NCBI RefSeq assembly: GCF_026805325.1
Contig: NZ_JAPRAT010000001.1
Coordinates: 165,980 to 229,979, forward strand
Length of the DNA stretch: 64,000 bases
Reading direction: 5' to 3'
Source: Natronobacillus azotifigens
GTDB lineage: Bacteria > Bacillota > Bacilli > Bacillales > Amphibacillaceae
The translations under genes and the position numbers were made by a program. Of this stretch, positions 15,904 to 24,613 are shown in pieces. The first letter of the stretch is position 1. Each line of letters opens with the position of its first letter. The notes beneath the pieces were generated by a model. That model ran no database searches, was not told the origin of the DNA, and worked only from the letters and a program-made list of their open reading frames with translations.

Positions 15904-17565
15904 ATGATGAACAGAAAGTGGTGGAAAGAGGCAGTTGCCTATCAAGTTTATCCTCGGAGTTTTCAAGACTCAAACGGGGATGGAATTGGTGATATCCAAG
16001 GAATTATACAAAGACTAGACTATTTGAAAGAATTGGGAATTGATGTTATTTGGGTAAGCCCAATATATCAATCACCTAATGATGATAATGGTTATGATAT
16101 TAGTGATTATCAAGCGATTATGGATGAATTTGGTACAATGGAAGATTTCGATCAACTCCTAGTTGAAACACATAATCGTGGAATGAAGTTAATTATGGAT
16201 TTAGTAATCAATCACACATCTGATGAACATCCATGGTTTGTTGAATCGCGTTGTTCAAAAGATAACCCTTACCGTGATTATTATGTGTGGCATCCCGGAA
16301 AAAACGGTGAAGAGCCAAATAATTGGGAATCCATCTTTAGTGGATCTGCCTGGGAGTTTGATGAAAAGACGGAAGAATATTATCTTCATGTTTTCTCAAC
16401 AAAGCAACCTGATTTAAATTGGGAAAATCCGAACGTTCGAGAGAGTTTGTATGAAATGGTTAATTGGTGGTTAGATAAGGGAATCGATGGGTTTCGAGTA
16501 GACGCTATTTCGCACATCAAAAAAGAACCAGGTTTCCCTGATATGCCAAATCCATATGGGAAAAAATATGTTCCTTCTTTTCAAGGACATATGAATCGTC
16601 CCGGGATTGATAGATTTTTAACTGAGTTTGCTAATAAGACGATTCGCAACTATGATGTAATGACAGTAGGAGAGGCAAATGGTGTTACGTTAGAGGATGC
16701 TGGTCAGTGGGTTGGTGAGGATAACGGATATTTTAATATGATCTTTCAGTTTGAACATTTAGATTTATGGGGGAAAAATGTAAGTGGTGGTTTAGACTTA
16801 TCGGCATTAAAACAAACATTAACGAAGTGGCAAACCGGATTAGATGGAACTGGTTGGAATGCGTTATTTCTAGAAAATCATGACCAACCCCGTTCTGTTT
16901 CGACCTGGGGAAATGATAATGGACTAAGGAAAACTTCAGCCAAAGCTCTTGCCACATTATACTTTTTAATGCAAGGTACACCATTCATTTATCAAGGGCA
17001 AGAAATTGGTATGACAAATGTTCAATTTGAGACGATTGAAGAATATAATGATGTGGCGATGAAAAACCTCTACAAGATGGAACGAGCTATTGGAAAAAGT
17101 CATGAAGATATCATGAATATTATTTGGAAGAATGGTCGAGATAATTCTAGAACTCCGATGCAGTGGTCAAGTGAGCCACAAGCTGGTTTTACTACAGGTA
17201 CGCCTTGGTTAAAAGTAAACCCTAACTATCCAGATATTAATGTCAAACAAAATGTAGAAGATCCGAATTCGATTTATCATTATTACAAAAAAATGATTAC
17301 ACTTCGAAAAAAAACACCAACGCTTATTTATGGAAGTTATCGACTTGTAGCTAAAGATCATGAACAAGTTTATGCTTACACAAGATCGGATCAAACGGGT
17401 GCTTTTATCATTATTGTAAATATGTTTGCTCAACAGACTAGTTTTACCTTGCCAACTGATTTGACGGTTGATACCCTGGAATTGAGTAATTATCAAATCG
17501 ATAATGAATTTGCCCGAGAATTCCAGTTAAGACCTTATGAAGCTAGAGTATATCGACTTAAATAA
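15904..17565 (+). CDS. Alpha-glucosidase (GH13_31), alpha-1,4-type
   Basis: A 553-residue paralogue of the preceding gene with DLVINHTS, GFRVDAISH, VGEANGVT and ENHDQPRSV. Here the residue after the nucleophile Asp is Ala rather than Val, the substitution associated with alpha-1,4-glucosidase (maltase) activity in GH13_31. Start chosen at ATG 15904, six bases after a TGGGG site; an in-frame ATG at 15892 is too close to the upstream stop and includes that site. With the upstream Val-type enzyme it would give complementary linkage coverage. A strong terminator follows. Confidence 0.9.
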   Translation: MMNRKWWKEAVAYQVYPRSFQDSNGDGIGDIQGIIQRLDYLKELGIDVIWVSPIYQSPNDDNGYDISDYQAIMDEFGTMEDFDQLLVETHNRGMKLIMDLVINHTSDEHPWFVESRCSKDNPYRDYYVWHPGKNGEEPNNWESIFSGSAWEFDEKTEEYYLHVFSTKQPDLNWENPNVRESLYEMVNWWLDKGIDGFRVDAISHIKKEPGFPDMPNPYGKKYVPSFQGHMNRPGIDRFLTEFANKTIRNYDVMTVGEANGVTLEDAGQWVGEDNGYFNMIFQFEHLDLWGKNVSGGLDLSALKQTLTKWQTGLDGTGWNALFLENHDQPRSVSTWGNDNGLRKTSAKALATLYFLMQGTPFIYQGQEIGMTNVQFETIEEYNDVAMKNLYKMERAIGKSHEDIMNIIWKNGRDNSRTPMQWSSEPQAGFTTGTPWLKVNPNYPDINVKQNVEDPNSIYHYYKKMITLRKKTPTLIYGSYRLVAKDHEQVYAYTRSDQTGAFIIIVNMFAQQTSFTLPTDLTVDTLELSNYQIDNEFAREFQLRPYEARVYRLK

Positions 17566-17570
17566 TATTG

Positions 17571-17609
17571 AAAACAGGTACCATTATTTAGAGTACCTGT
17601 TTTTTTTGT
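17571..17609 (+). terminator. Terminator after glucosidase operon
   Basis: AAACAGGTAC / GTACCTGTTT with an 11-base loop and a T8 tract. Confidence 0.92.
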
Positions 17610-17662
17610 AGAGAAAAGGATGAGTTTTTTGTTAAGATCCCAAGGGTTAGGAACTTTTATCA

Positions 17663-17846
17663 AATAAAGAGAAACTTCAATCAGTGGAGGTTTTTAGATA
17701 TTCCACCACTGATTGTTAGCCCTAAAGGATGACCTAAAGGATTTTGAACCATTCGGGGTGCTAGCGTCCGCTACTCCCACTGAAACAACTTGGTATTCTT
17801 GTTGTTGTGAAATGGGAGTCTTAGGGACGGTTGCTTCGGGATAAAA
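17663..17846 (-). repeat. Two-hairpin repeat copy (long form), reversed
   Basis: Reverse orientation: begins AATAAAGAGAAACTTCAATC and ends GGTTGCTTCGGGATAAAA. Includes the long-form insert (CCTAAAGGATGACCTAAAGG in this orientation). It fills the space between convergent genes, and its outer end touches the TAG stop of the ABC permease (17847). Confidence 0.92.
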
Positions 17847-18623
17847 CTAGAAATAGGAATTATTCTCTCCTTTTTCTAATAACGTCCACTTACAAATACC
17901 ATGTTCTATTAAGTCAATAGCCTTAAAGACAACTAACCCCAATATGCTTATTGCGATAATTCCAGCATACATTTCTAAGTAATTGATTCGAATCCAAGCA
18001 TCCATGATAAAATATCCAATTCCATATCTGGTAGCATAATTTTCTGCAAAAAATAGGACTGAAATACTTGTTCCAACACTAATTCTAAGAGCGGTTAGTA
18101 ATTTTGGAGTTATTGCTGGAAGAATAAGGTGTCGATATATTTGTACCTTGCTAGCACCTAAGGAACGAATAGAATAGAAAAGTTCTTTACTTAGACCTTT
18201 TACACTGTCACGGATGGTGACTAAAATTTGAAATAAAATGATTACAGTAATTAAGATAATTTTTGACGTATTCCCTAGTCCAAATAAAATCATAAAAATA
18301 GGTAAAAATGCAATCTTAGGCAATGGATATAAAAGATAGACGACTGGTCCAAAGATGCGATCCAATTTATTGTGGAGACCAAGAAATAATCCAAGTGAAA
18401 CCCCGATCACAATTGCAATAAAAACAGATACAGAAATACGAAGTAAGCTTGCTCCAACATGTAATAACATATCTCCTTGAAGTAATCGGAAAAATGTTAC
18501 AAATGTATGAAGCGGATTTGGGATTATAGTGGACTGAATAAATAGATGACATAGATACCAAAAAGTAATGACAAATAAACTCGCATAAATGGTTTTGTAT
18601 TTTGATAAGAAAGTTTGTATCAT
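17847..18623 (-). CDS. ABC transporter permease (SsuC/TauC/ThiX type)
   Basis: A 258-residue inner-membrane permease with about six helices and the binding-protein-dependent transport EAA-like loop (SIRSLGASKVQIYRHLILPAI). It belongs to the nitrate/sulfonate/taurine/pyrimidine-precursor class. ATG 18623 overlaps the stop of the upstream ATPase gene (ATGA), showing translational coupling; a longer start at 18662 would lie inside that gene. Works with the ATPase and lipoprotein encoded upstream. Substrate unknown. Confidence 0.88.
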   Translation of the reverse strand: MIQTFLSKYKTIYASLFVITFWYLCHLFIQSTIIPNPLHTFVTFFRLLQGDMLLHVGASLLRISVSVFIAIVIGVSLGLFLGLHNKLDRIFGPVVYLLYPLPKIAFLPIFMILFGLGNTSKIILITVIILFQILVTIRDSVKGLSKELFYSIRSLGASKVQIYRHLILPAITPKLLTALRISVGTSISVLFFAENYATRYGIGYFIMDAWIRINYLEMYAGIIAISILGLVVFKAIDLIEHGICKWTLLEKGENNSYF

Positions 18624-19357
18624 TCGGTTTGCCCTTCCATTAATTGACGTACTTTGACACAAGTTTCGTGAAAACTTTTCTTCTTTCGGAGATCCGGATC
18701 GCCAAAATGTTCATTTTCAACAATTGCTCTAATACTTCCAGGATTGGGTTGCATAACGATAATCTTTTGTCCTAGAAAAACCGCTTCTTCAATATTGTGC
18801 GTAACAAATAAGATCGACAGCTTTTTTCGATAATAAGTGTCCACCAATACATGTTGTAATTCTTCACGTACAATTGCGTCAAGTGAAGAGAAGGGCTCGT
18901 CCATTAATAATAAATCTGGTTCTATTGCGAGTGCTCTAGCAATGGCAACACGTTGTTGTTGTCCGCCGCTAAGCTGTACAGGATATTTATTTTTTTGATC
19001 GATGATATGTAATTGTTTTAGTATCTTACTTACTTTTGTTTGAATATCTTTTTTTGGAAGTTTTCGAATTTGTAAACCTAAACTAGCATTCTCCCAAACT
19101 GTTTTCCATGGCAAGAGTCCATAGGATTGTAAGATAACCCCTGTTTCTTTGCGCGTGCCATTTACTGCTTCTCCGTTAATTTCTATTGTTCCGGATTGAG
19201 GTTTGATTATACCAGCTAGTGCATAAAGTAAGGTGCTTTTACCACAACCTGAAGGTCCGATTATTGCAATACTTTCTTGTGAGCCAACGTGTAATTGAAG
19301 ATGATCAAGTACGGTATGATTCCCGTACTTGATCAATAAGTCTTTTACTTCAATCAT
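18620..19357 (-). CDS. ABC transporter ATP-binding protein (SsuB/TauB type)
   Basis: A 245-residue ATPase with Walker A GPSGCGKST, Q-loop ILQSYGLLPW, signature [15 protein letters not shown], Walker B LLLMDEPFSSLD and H-loop FVTHNIEEAV. Of the nitrate/sulfonate/taurine class. It overlaps its neighbours by four bases at each end (lipoprotein gene stop at 19354; permease start at 18623), a tight three-gene operon. Confidence 0.92.
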   Translation of the reverse strand: MIEVKDLLIKYGNHTVLDHLQLHVGSQESIAIIGPSGCGKSTLLYALAGIIKPQSGTIEINGEAVNGTRKETGVILQSYGLLPWKTVWENASLGLQIRKLPKKDIQTKVSKILKQLHIIDQKNKYPVQLSGGQQQRVAIARALAIEPDLLLMDEPFSSLDAIVREELQHVLVDTYYRKKLSILFVTHNIEEAVFLGQKIIVMQPNPGSIRAIVENEHFGDPDLRKKKSFHETCVKVRQLMEGQTE

Positions 19358-20316
19358 TGATTTAGAAACTCCGAGGTAATCATTTCTTGATAATCGACAT
19401 CAAGCTCCATATCTTGTACTTCTTCCACCCAGGAGATCACTTGATTTACATAATCTTCACTAGGTACTCTTGCTAATTGATAGTCTGGCAAATGAATAAG
19501 TTCTCTGATCTCTGGATTTAAGTCGAGTTCGGAAAGTAGAGCGTCAAGTGCTAAATTATGATCTTCTTGGATTGCTTCGACAGCTTTGTTGTAGCCTTGA
19601 ACAAACTTTGCGATTGCCGTATGGTTATTTTGGTATGACTCCGTTGTAAAGACCATCGCTTGTAACGAAGAACCATTATCATCGGTAACCGTAATATACT
19701 TTGTTAAACCATTTAACTCGCCCGTTGATGCGGCTGGCTCTGGGATGAAACCAATATCTAATTGTCCAGTATTAATCATTTCAAGTCGAGCTGGGATTTC
19801 GTTAATAAATACTTTGTTAACATCATAGTTAGGTGCTACATAATAATCAGCCAAATAATTTGACACACTTATTTCCATAAGACCTAGGTCCTTGGTGCCT
19901 TCTCCATCAAAATCTTCTTGTGTTAAAAACGCAAAGCTTCCGTCTGTGCTAGTGACAAGTTTGGTTTCAAAACCGTTATGGTGATTATTTAATACAGCAA
20001 CTAAATCTGTCATTGCTCCATCTAATTCGTTAGTTTGTAGTGCGCTTTGACGGTTGTTTGCATTGGAATAGATAGTTACCTCTAAATCTAGTCCCAATTC
20101 CTCAAAATACCCCTCACTTTCAGCAACGAAGATTGGCGCACCATCGACAGCGGGCATAATGCCAATTTTAAGCGTATCATTTTCCTCTTCGGATGTAGAA
20201 GGATTGTTTTCTGCTTGTTCTTCAGAATTACTCCCTTCCTCTGTTTCGTTAGTATTACATCCTACTAACACTAAAATAAGTAATCCCATGATCAGAATAA
20301 AACTTCTTTTTCTCAT
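19354..20316 (-). CDS. ABC substrate-binding lipoprotein (NMT1/SsuA-like)
   Basis: A 320-residue lipoprotein: signal peptide with lipobox LVGC (lipidated Cys20), an acidic Asn/Glu-rich linker, then a two-lobe solute-binding domain beginning LKIGIMPAVDGAPIFVAESEGYF. That opening and the length fit the NMT1/SsuA/ThiY class that captures sulfonates, taurine, thiamine-pyrimidine or similar small molecules. It is the first gene of the importer operon and is divergent from a UbiA-family prenyltransferase with a 246-base shared upstream region. The real substrate cannot be read from sequence. Confidence 0.88.
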   Translation of the reverse strand: MRKRSFILIMGLLILVLVGCNTNETEEGSNSEEQAENNPSTSEEENDTLKIGIMPAVDGAPIFVAESEGYFEELGLDLEVTIYSNANNRQSALQTNELDGAMTDLVAVLNNHHNGFETKLVTSTDGSFAFLTQEDFDGEGTKDLGLMEISVSNYLADYYVAPNYDVNKVFINEIPARLEMINTGQLDIGFIPEPAASTGELNGLTKYITVTDDNGSSLQAMVFTTESYQNNHTAIAKFVQGYNKAVEAIQEDHNLALDALLSELDLNPEIRELIHLPDYQLARVPSEDYVNQVISWVEEVQDMELDVDYQEMITSEFLNQ

Positions 20317-20562
20317 TTTTCTCCCCCTAAGTTTATGAAATTTTCGTCTTTCTATTTACAAAAATCAACATTCTTTCTCATTTTAATCACTGCCAATGAA
20401 AAAATCAATGTGAAATGATGAACTTTTATGTACATTTTATGAATTAAAGTGTGTAAAATAATGTATGATACTCTATCAAACATTGACTTTTAACTGTTCT
20501 AGTGAAAAAATAATGAAAGTCAATAATAGAAATATATATTAATTGCATGGAGAGAATTTCAT
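20317..20562. other. Divergent promoter region, ABC importer / UbiA
   Basis: AT-rich 246-base gap between divergent start codons. It contains a TTGACT (20483-20488) but no convincing -10 at normal spacing, and no recognised riboswitch (no thiamine THI box was seen). Confidence 0.45.
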
Positions 20563-21492
20563 ATGGAAGAACAATTAGTACGACATGATTTGCCAAGATT
20601 AACAAAGAGAATACTAATGGATTATTTTTATGCAACAAGACCGTTATCCCTGACTTTAGCTCTATACTCAACAACGATTGGTATTGTACTTGCTTCTCAT
20701 GACGGATTCTTGTTTCAATCAGATAATCTATTAATCGATCTAGTGAAGATAATATTAGTTACGATTGCGGGATTATTTGTACAAGCGGGGGCTAATCTAA
20801 TTAATGATTATTTTGAATGTGAGTATAAATATCGACCGCAAAGTATAACGAAGTATCGGTTTTTAGGGAAAGATCGAACGCTTTTTGATATTTCAATCTT
20901 TTTATTTGGAATGGTATGTTTTGCGATGACTGGACTGATTGGTATCGTTTTATTAGCCATCAGCTCACGTGCTGTGCTACTCGTTGGTATTTTAGGGATG
21001 ATCGGAAGCTATGCGTATACTGGGGAGCCTATCGTTTATAAAAAGAGAGGATTAGGAACGCCTTTGTCTTTTCTCTTAATGGGCCCACTTATGGTTTATG
21101 GAGCTTACGTGGTGTTTTCTGAATCATTTTCATGGGCACCGATTTTATTAGGTTTACCTGTAAGTTTATTGATACCAGCACTTATGTTAAGCAATGAATT
21201 GCGCGACTTTGACCGAGATAAAGATTTAGGAATTCGGACATTAACGGTCCGTCTAGGATTTCGTTTTGGACGCAATCTCTACATAGGTTTACTAGTTTCA
21301 TGCTATTTGTTGGTTCTTCTATTTGTTCTTATCAATAGGCTACCTATATATTCGCTTGTTACTTGGCTTACGATTCCTTTAGCAATGAAAAGTTATCGAT
21401 TGGTTGCGGTAGATCAGAAGGCCTTGGTTCCCGAAACAAACAAACTGCATCTGTCGTTTGGATTATTACTTATTCTAAGTATGTTACTATAA
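20563..21492 (+). CDS. UbiA-family prenyltransferase (MenA-like)
   Basis: A 309-residue membrane protein with about eight to nine helices and the two Mg-diphosphate motifs of UbiA enzymes. The first is NLINDYFECEYKY, with Glu where MenA normally has Asp; the second is NELRDFDRDKDLGIRTLTVRLG. It resembles 1,4-dihydroxy-2-naphthoate polyprenyltransferases, which attach the isoprenoid tail in menaquinone synthesis, but is divergent from the B. subtilis MenA. ATG 20563 follows GGAGAGAATTTCAT. No other menaquinone genes are nearby. Other aromatic or sugar acceptors are possible. Confidence 0.8.
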   Translation: MEEQLVRHDLPRLTKRILMDYFYATRPLSLTLALYSTTIGIVLASHDGFLFQSDNLLIDLVKIILVTIAGLFVQAGANLINDYFECEYKYRPQSITKYRFLGKDRTLFDISIFLFGMVCFAMTGLIGIVLLAISSRAVLLVGILGMIGSYAYTGEPIVYKKRGLGTPLSFLLMGPLMVYGAYVVFSESFSWAPILLGLPVSLLIPALMLSNELRDFDRDKDLGIRTLTVRLGFRFGRNLYIGLLVSCYLLVLLFVLINRLPIYSLVTWLTIPLAMKSYRLVAVDQKALVPETNKLHLSFGLLLILSMLL

Positions 21493-21526
21493 TAACGTAG
21501 GGGGAAATATTTTCCCCTACGTTATT
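21491..21526. terminator. Bidirectional terminator, prenyltransferase / metA
   Basis: AATAACGTAGGGG / CCCCTACGTTATT around AAATATTTT, between convergent genes; overlaps the prenyltransferase stop. Confidence 0.9.
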
Positions 21527-21627
21527 ATCATAGTTAAATGCGCAGGATGTCAAAAAAACTGTGCGTTTAGCTTTTTCATCTTAAAACAAGGACAATTGGG
21601 CTTAACTAGGAAACATTACGAAGGGAT

Positions 21628-22536
21628 TTATGTCCATTGGTATGGAGTTTCCTGATAGACATAATAATTTAGCCAGTTGGAAAATAATAAATAACCCTCA
21701 GAGCGCCAACGATTTATTGGAGCATTATCCACATTATTTTCTGGGAAATAATCTGTAGGCATATGTATATTCAACCCTTTAGCTAAATCACGTTTGTACT
21801 CTTCTGCTAGTGTTGTAGCATCATATTCGATATGTCCAGTGATCATGATATGTTTTTCATCTTTTGAAGCAATCAAAAATGGACCTGCATTTTTTGATTT
21901 ATCTAAGATGAATAGATCAGGATGATTGTCGATTGCTTCATAATCTGCATCTGTATTTCGAGAATGTGGTGCAAAAAACTCATCATTTATTCCGCGAACG
22001 AGCTTACATGTTGGTTTAATAATGTGATGATTGAATATACCACTAATTTTTGCGGGTCGATCTGATTTTGTTATGCCATAATGATAATATAAGGCGGCCT
22101 GTGCTCCCCAACAGATGTGAAGAACAGAGGTAACGTTTGTGTTAGTCCATTTCATGATTTCGGTTATCTCTTGCCAATAACTCACTTCTTCAAAAGCTAA
22201 ATGTTCAACAGGTGCTCCAGTAATTATCATTCCGTCATAGTGCTTGCTTTTAATATCGGAGAATGTTTGATAAAACTGCTTTAAATGAGATTTTGGAACA
22301 TTTTTTGATTGATAGCTTTCTGTGTGAATAAAATCAACATAAACCTGTAATGGCGAGTTGCTAAGTAAGCGTAATAACTGAGTTTCTGTACGTTCTTTTT
22401 CGGGCATTAAATTAAGAATTAATATATTTAATGGTCGAATATCTTGTGATGTTGCTCGATCTGGATCCATTAAGAAGATATTCTCTTTTTCTAAAATAGA
22501 TCGAGCAGGTAATTTCTTTGGAATATTAATTGGCAT
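21628..22536 (-). CDS. metA: Homoserine O-acetyltransferase MetA
   Basis: A 302-residue enzyme of the MetA family, first step of methionine synthesis from homoserine. The catalytic Cys is in LHICWGAQA, with the glutamine amidotransferase-like fold ([16 protein letters not shown]) and the late MITGHIEYD. In this family the residue after TGAPV/L sets the acyl donor. Here it is Glu (TGAPVEHL), as in the Bacillus acetyl-CoA enzymes, rather than the Gly of the E. coli succinyl enzyme, so acetyl transfer is expected. No SAM riboswitch (S-box) was found in the 250 bases upstream. Confidence 0.93.
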   Translation of the reverse strand: MPINIPKKLPARSILEKENIFLMDPDRATSQDIRPLNILILNLMPEKERTETQLLRLLSNSPLQVYVDFIHTESYQSKNVPKSHLKQFYQTFSDIKSKHYDGMIITGAPVEHLAFEEVSYWQEITEIMKWTNTNVTSVLHICWGAQAALYYHYGITKSDRPAKISGIFNHHIIKPTCKLVRGINDEFFAPHSRNTDADYEAIDNHPDLFILDKSKNAGPFLIASKDEKHIMITGHIEYDATTLAEEYKRDLAKGLNIHMPTDYFPENNVDNAPINRWRSEGYLLFSNWLNYYVYQETPYQWT

Positions 22537-22735
22537 CGTTCACCATCTCCCCCCACATAGTCCTGTCTAATCATTATAGCCACCATTTCCAATATCGGCA
22601 ACAGATTAGAAAAAAATCCCGAAGAGAAGTGTGAATTTTCATATTATTCGTTAGTTATTTCACTGCATTAGTGTTTCTCAATTTTGCCTTCTTAAAAATA
22701 GTAACTCTGGGTGTTAGCAGCGGGGATAAGTCCTT
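22537..22735. other. Intergenic region upstream of metA
   Basis: No gene, S-box, T-box or clear operator is seen in this 200-base stretch; a plain promoter region for metA (minus) is assumed. Confidence 0.4.
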
Positions 22736-22781
22736 TTCAAAAAAATCCCCCCTGGTTTTCTGTTAGGAATGACCAGGAGGG
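22736..22781 (-). terminator. Terminator of DUF1659-DUF2922-YvrJ operon
   Basis: On the minus strand CCCTCCTGGT pairs with ACCAGGGGGG around a 15-base loop and is followed by ATTTTTTT. Confidence 0.9.
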
Positions 22782-22793
22782 TGCGTTTTTTGG

Positions 22794-22931
22794 TTACTTT
22801 ATCTTATCAGGCAATGCTACAATGGATTGAATTAATGTGTTTAGTTTTCCTTCAATTCGATGTAACAAGTAAAATGTTACTGCAATTGGAAAGCCAACAT
22901 CTGTTAGAAACGATAGCAATGTCTCCTCCAT
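22794..22931 (-). CDS. YvrJ family small membrane protein
   Basis: A 45-residue protein (MEETLLSFLTDVGFPIAVTF..., ending PDKIK). The DVGFPIAVTFYLLHRIEGKL stretch matches the YvrJ family: one membrane helix then a short amphipathic tail. ATG 22931 is 9 bases after AAAGGAG. It is the last gene of a three-gene unit with DUF2922 and DUF1659 proteins, a combination repeatedly seen in Bacillales. Function unknown. Confidence 0.88.
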   Translation of the reverse strand: MEETLLSFLTDVGFPIAVTFYLLHRIEGKLNTLIQSIVALPDKIK

Positions 22932-23004
22932 AGAAAGTAACTCCTTTCCTAATTTAATAGAAAGAGGGAGTAATGCTTACACATTATCCCTCTCTCCAGT
23001 TGGG

Positions 23005-23217
23005 TTAAATTTCAATCATTTCAACAGTACGCTCGACGATTCTCGCACTATGCTTTTCTTTTAAATCGCCACCCGTAGAATAGAACACGTTCTCTGAAAT
23101 CATTTGATCCATTGCTTCATTAATTGCTGTTGGATCAGCGGGTTCGATTGGTTCATCTAATGTGAAAGTAACGACACGGTTTTCTTCATTAAGGAATTTC
23201 AATTCTAATGTTTTCAT
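23005..23217 (-). CDS. DUF2922 family protein
   Basis: A 70-residue protein with the DUF2922 pattern: KTLELKFLNEENRVVTFTLDEP followed by a helix (TAINEAMDQMISENVF) and a C-terminal beta strand with ERTVEMIEI. ATG 23217 is placed eight bases after GAGGTG; TTG 23220 is the alternative. It lies between the DUF1659 and YvrJ genes and is almost certainly co-expressed with them. Biochemical role unknown. Confidence 0.88.
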   Translation of the reverse strand: MKTLELKFLNEENRVVTFTLDEPIEPADPTAINEAMDQMISENVFYSTGGDLKEKHSARIVERTVEMIEI

Positions 23218-23255
23218 CAATCATTCACCTCTTTTCTCATCTGTTTTTTCAGTGA

Positions 23256-23480
23256 TTACGCACGGGTTAAGAGTGTCGTATCATTACGACGTACGGTTTG
23301 CAAAGGAAGTTGTTGCAAGGATACTAATACATCCGTGATTGCAAGCAATTGTTCTGATGTTGCATCTGTTTTGACATTATTAAATGCCTTTGTCTTCGTA
23401 ATTACATCGCCACTAATGTCGTCAAAACCTGTTACGAAAACTAACTGCAAACGTGAATCTACTTTTTCAGCTACTGCCAT
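23256..23480 (-). CDS. DUF1659 family protein
   Basis: A 74-residue protein matching DUF1659: AVAEKVDSRLQLVFVTGFD, then DVITKTKAFNNVKTDATSEQL and a C-terminal VRRNDTTLLT strand. ATG 23480 follows a near-perfect AAAGGAGGTG site. A much longer upstream extension (to 23600) lacks any ribosome site and is rejected. First gene of the DUF1659-DUF2922-YvrJ unit. Function unknown. Confidence 0.9.
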   Translation of the reverse strand: MAVAEKVDSRLQLVFVTGFDDISGDVITKTKAFNNVKTDATSEQLLAITDVLVSLQQLPLQTVRRNDTTLLTRA

Positions 23481-23706
23481 GGTAAGCACCTCCTTTCGTC
23501 CATATAATCGCAACGGTAAGAACAGGAAGTGCCTATATGAAAATAAAAAGTTACCTATTAGAAACGAATACATTAAATATGATATACTTTTCTTTAACAT
23601 GTTTTGCTGAATGATTTTGGCTTTACTTATGTTTAAAAGGCACGGTTAATAAGAAGAAATAAAATTCATTGCGAATTTCGAGCAAAAATAGAGGGAGCAG
23701 ATAATA

Positions 23707-24492
23707 ATGAAGAATAAATCGGTTATTTTTTTTGATATTGATGGTACTTTATTAGACCACGAAAAACAGCTACCATTATCAACAAAGAAAGCTGTAAAAC
23801 AATTAAAAGAAGCGGGACATATCGTTGCTATAGCAACTGGTCGTGCCCCGTTTATGTATGAAGACCTTCGGAAAGAGTTATCGATTGATACATATGTTAG
23901 TTATAATGGTTCTTACGTCGTTGTAGAAGGGAAGGAAATTTTCACAAATCCATTAGATATTCCTTCGTTAGAAAAAATGACAGCAGATGGACTTGCAAGA
24001 AATCATCCAATTGTTTATATGGATGCGACTGATATGAAAGCAAATGTACCTGAACATGCATACATAAACGAAAGTATTGCTACATTAAAAATCAAACATT
24101 TTCCAACCCATGATCCAGCTTATTATCAAGGTCGAGATATCTATCAATCGTTATTTTTCTGTACAGAAGGGGAAGAGGTGTATTATCAAGAGAAATATCC
24201 TTCCTTTGATTTTGTTCGGTGGCATCCATTATCAGTTGATGTACTACCTAAAGGTGGTTCAAAAGCGAATGGAATTAAGTATGTGTTAGAAGCATTAAGA
24301 ATTTCAGAAGCAAATCAATATGCTTTTGGAGATGGTTTAAATGATATTGAAATGCTTCGAAGTATTCCTAATAGTGTCGCAATGGGTAACGCGGTAGAAG
24401 AAGTAAAAGAAGTTGCTAAATATGTGACCAAGGATGTTAGTGATGATGGAATTTTACATGGGCTTACATTGGTTGGCTTAGTGACAAAGTAA
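23707..24492 (+). CDS. Cof-type HAD-IIB family phosphatase
   Basis: A 261-residue HAD hydrolase with motif I FFDIDGTLL, motif II IATGRAPFM, motif III PKGGSKANGI (Lys) and motif IV GDGLNDIEML. It is close in design to the proteins at 5218 and 7037, making three Cof-type paralogues in the window. ATG 23707 follows GGGAGCAGATAAT. Predicted to dephosphorylate a small phosphorylated metabolite; no substrate clue from neighbours. Confidence 0.9.
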   Translation: MKNKSVIFFDIDGTLLDHEKQLPLSTKKAVKQLKEAGHIVAIATGRAPFMYEDLRKELSIDTYVSYNGSYVVVEGKEIFTNPLDIPSLEKMTADGLARNHPIVYMDATDMKANVPEHAYINESIATLKIKHFPTHDPAYYQGRDIYQSLFFCTEGEEVYYQEKYPSFDFVRWHPLSVDVLPKGGSKANGIKYVLEALRISEANQYAFGDGLNDIEMLRSIPNSVAMGNAVEEVKEVAKYVTKDVSDDGILHGLTLVGLVTK

Positions 24493-24521
24493 AACAGAAG
24501 ATCCGTGCAATGTTTTTATTA

Positions 24522-24542
24522 TGGACGGTTGCTCCAGTATAA
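24522..24542 (-). repeat. Repeat remnant (5' end, reversed)
   Basis: TGGACGGTTGCTCCAGTATAA reads, on the minus strand, as the CGGAGCAACCGTCC start of the dispersed element. Only the 5' end survives, between the HAD gene and the BCCT gene. Confidence 0.7.
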
Positions 24543-24613
24543 GATTTGTTTCGAATTCTTCATATGATTCTATCAAAGAGAAAGAAGTGAATTGCATCTT
24601 ACGAAGAAAAACA

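Noticed and set aside
22537..22735. SAM riboswitch (S-box) before metA
   Set aside because: The conserved S-box core sequences were looked for on the minus strand and not found.
24521..24613. Longer BCCT protein starting at 24521
   Set aside because: The extension begins inside a repeat remnant, has no ribosome site and no family similarity.
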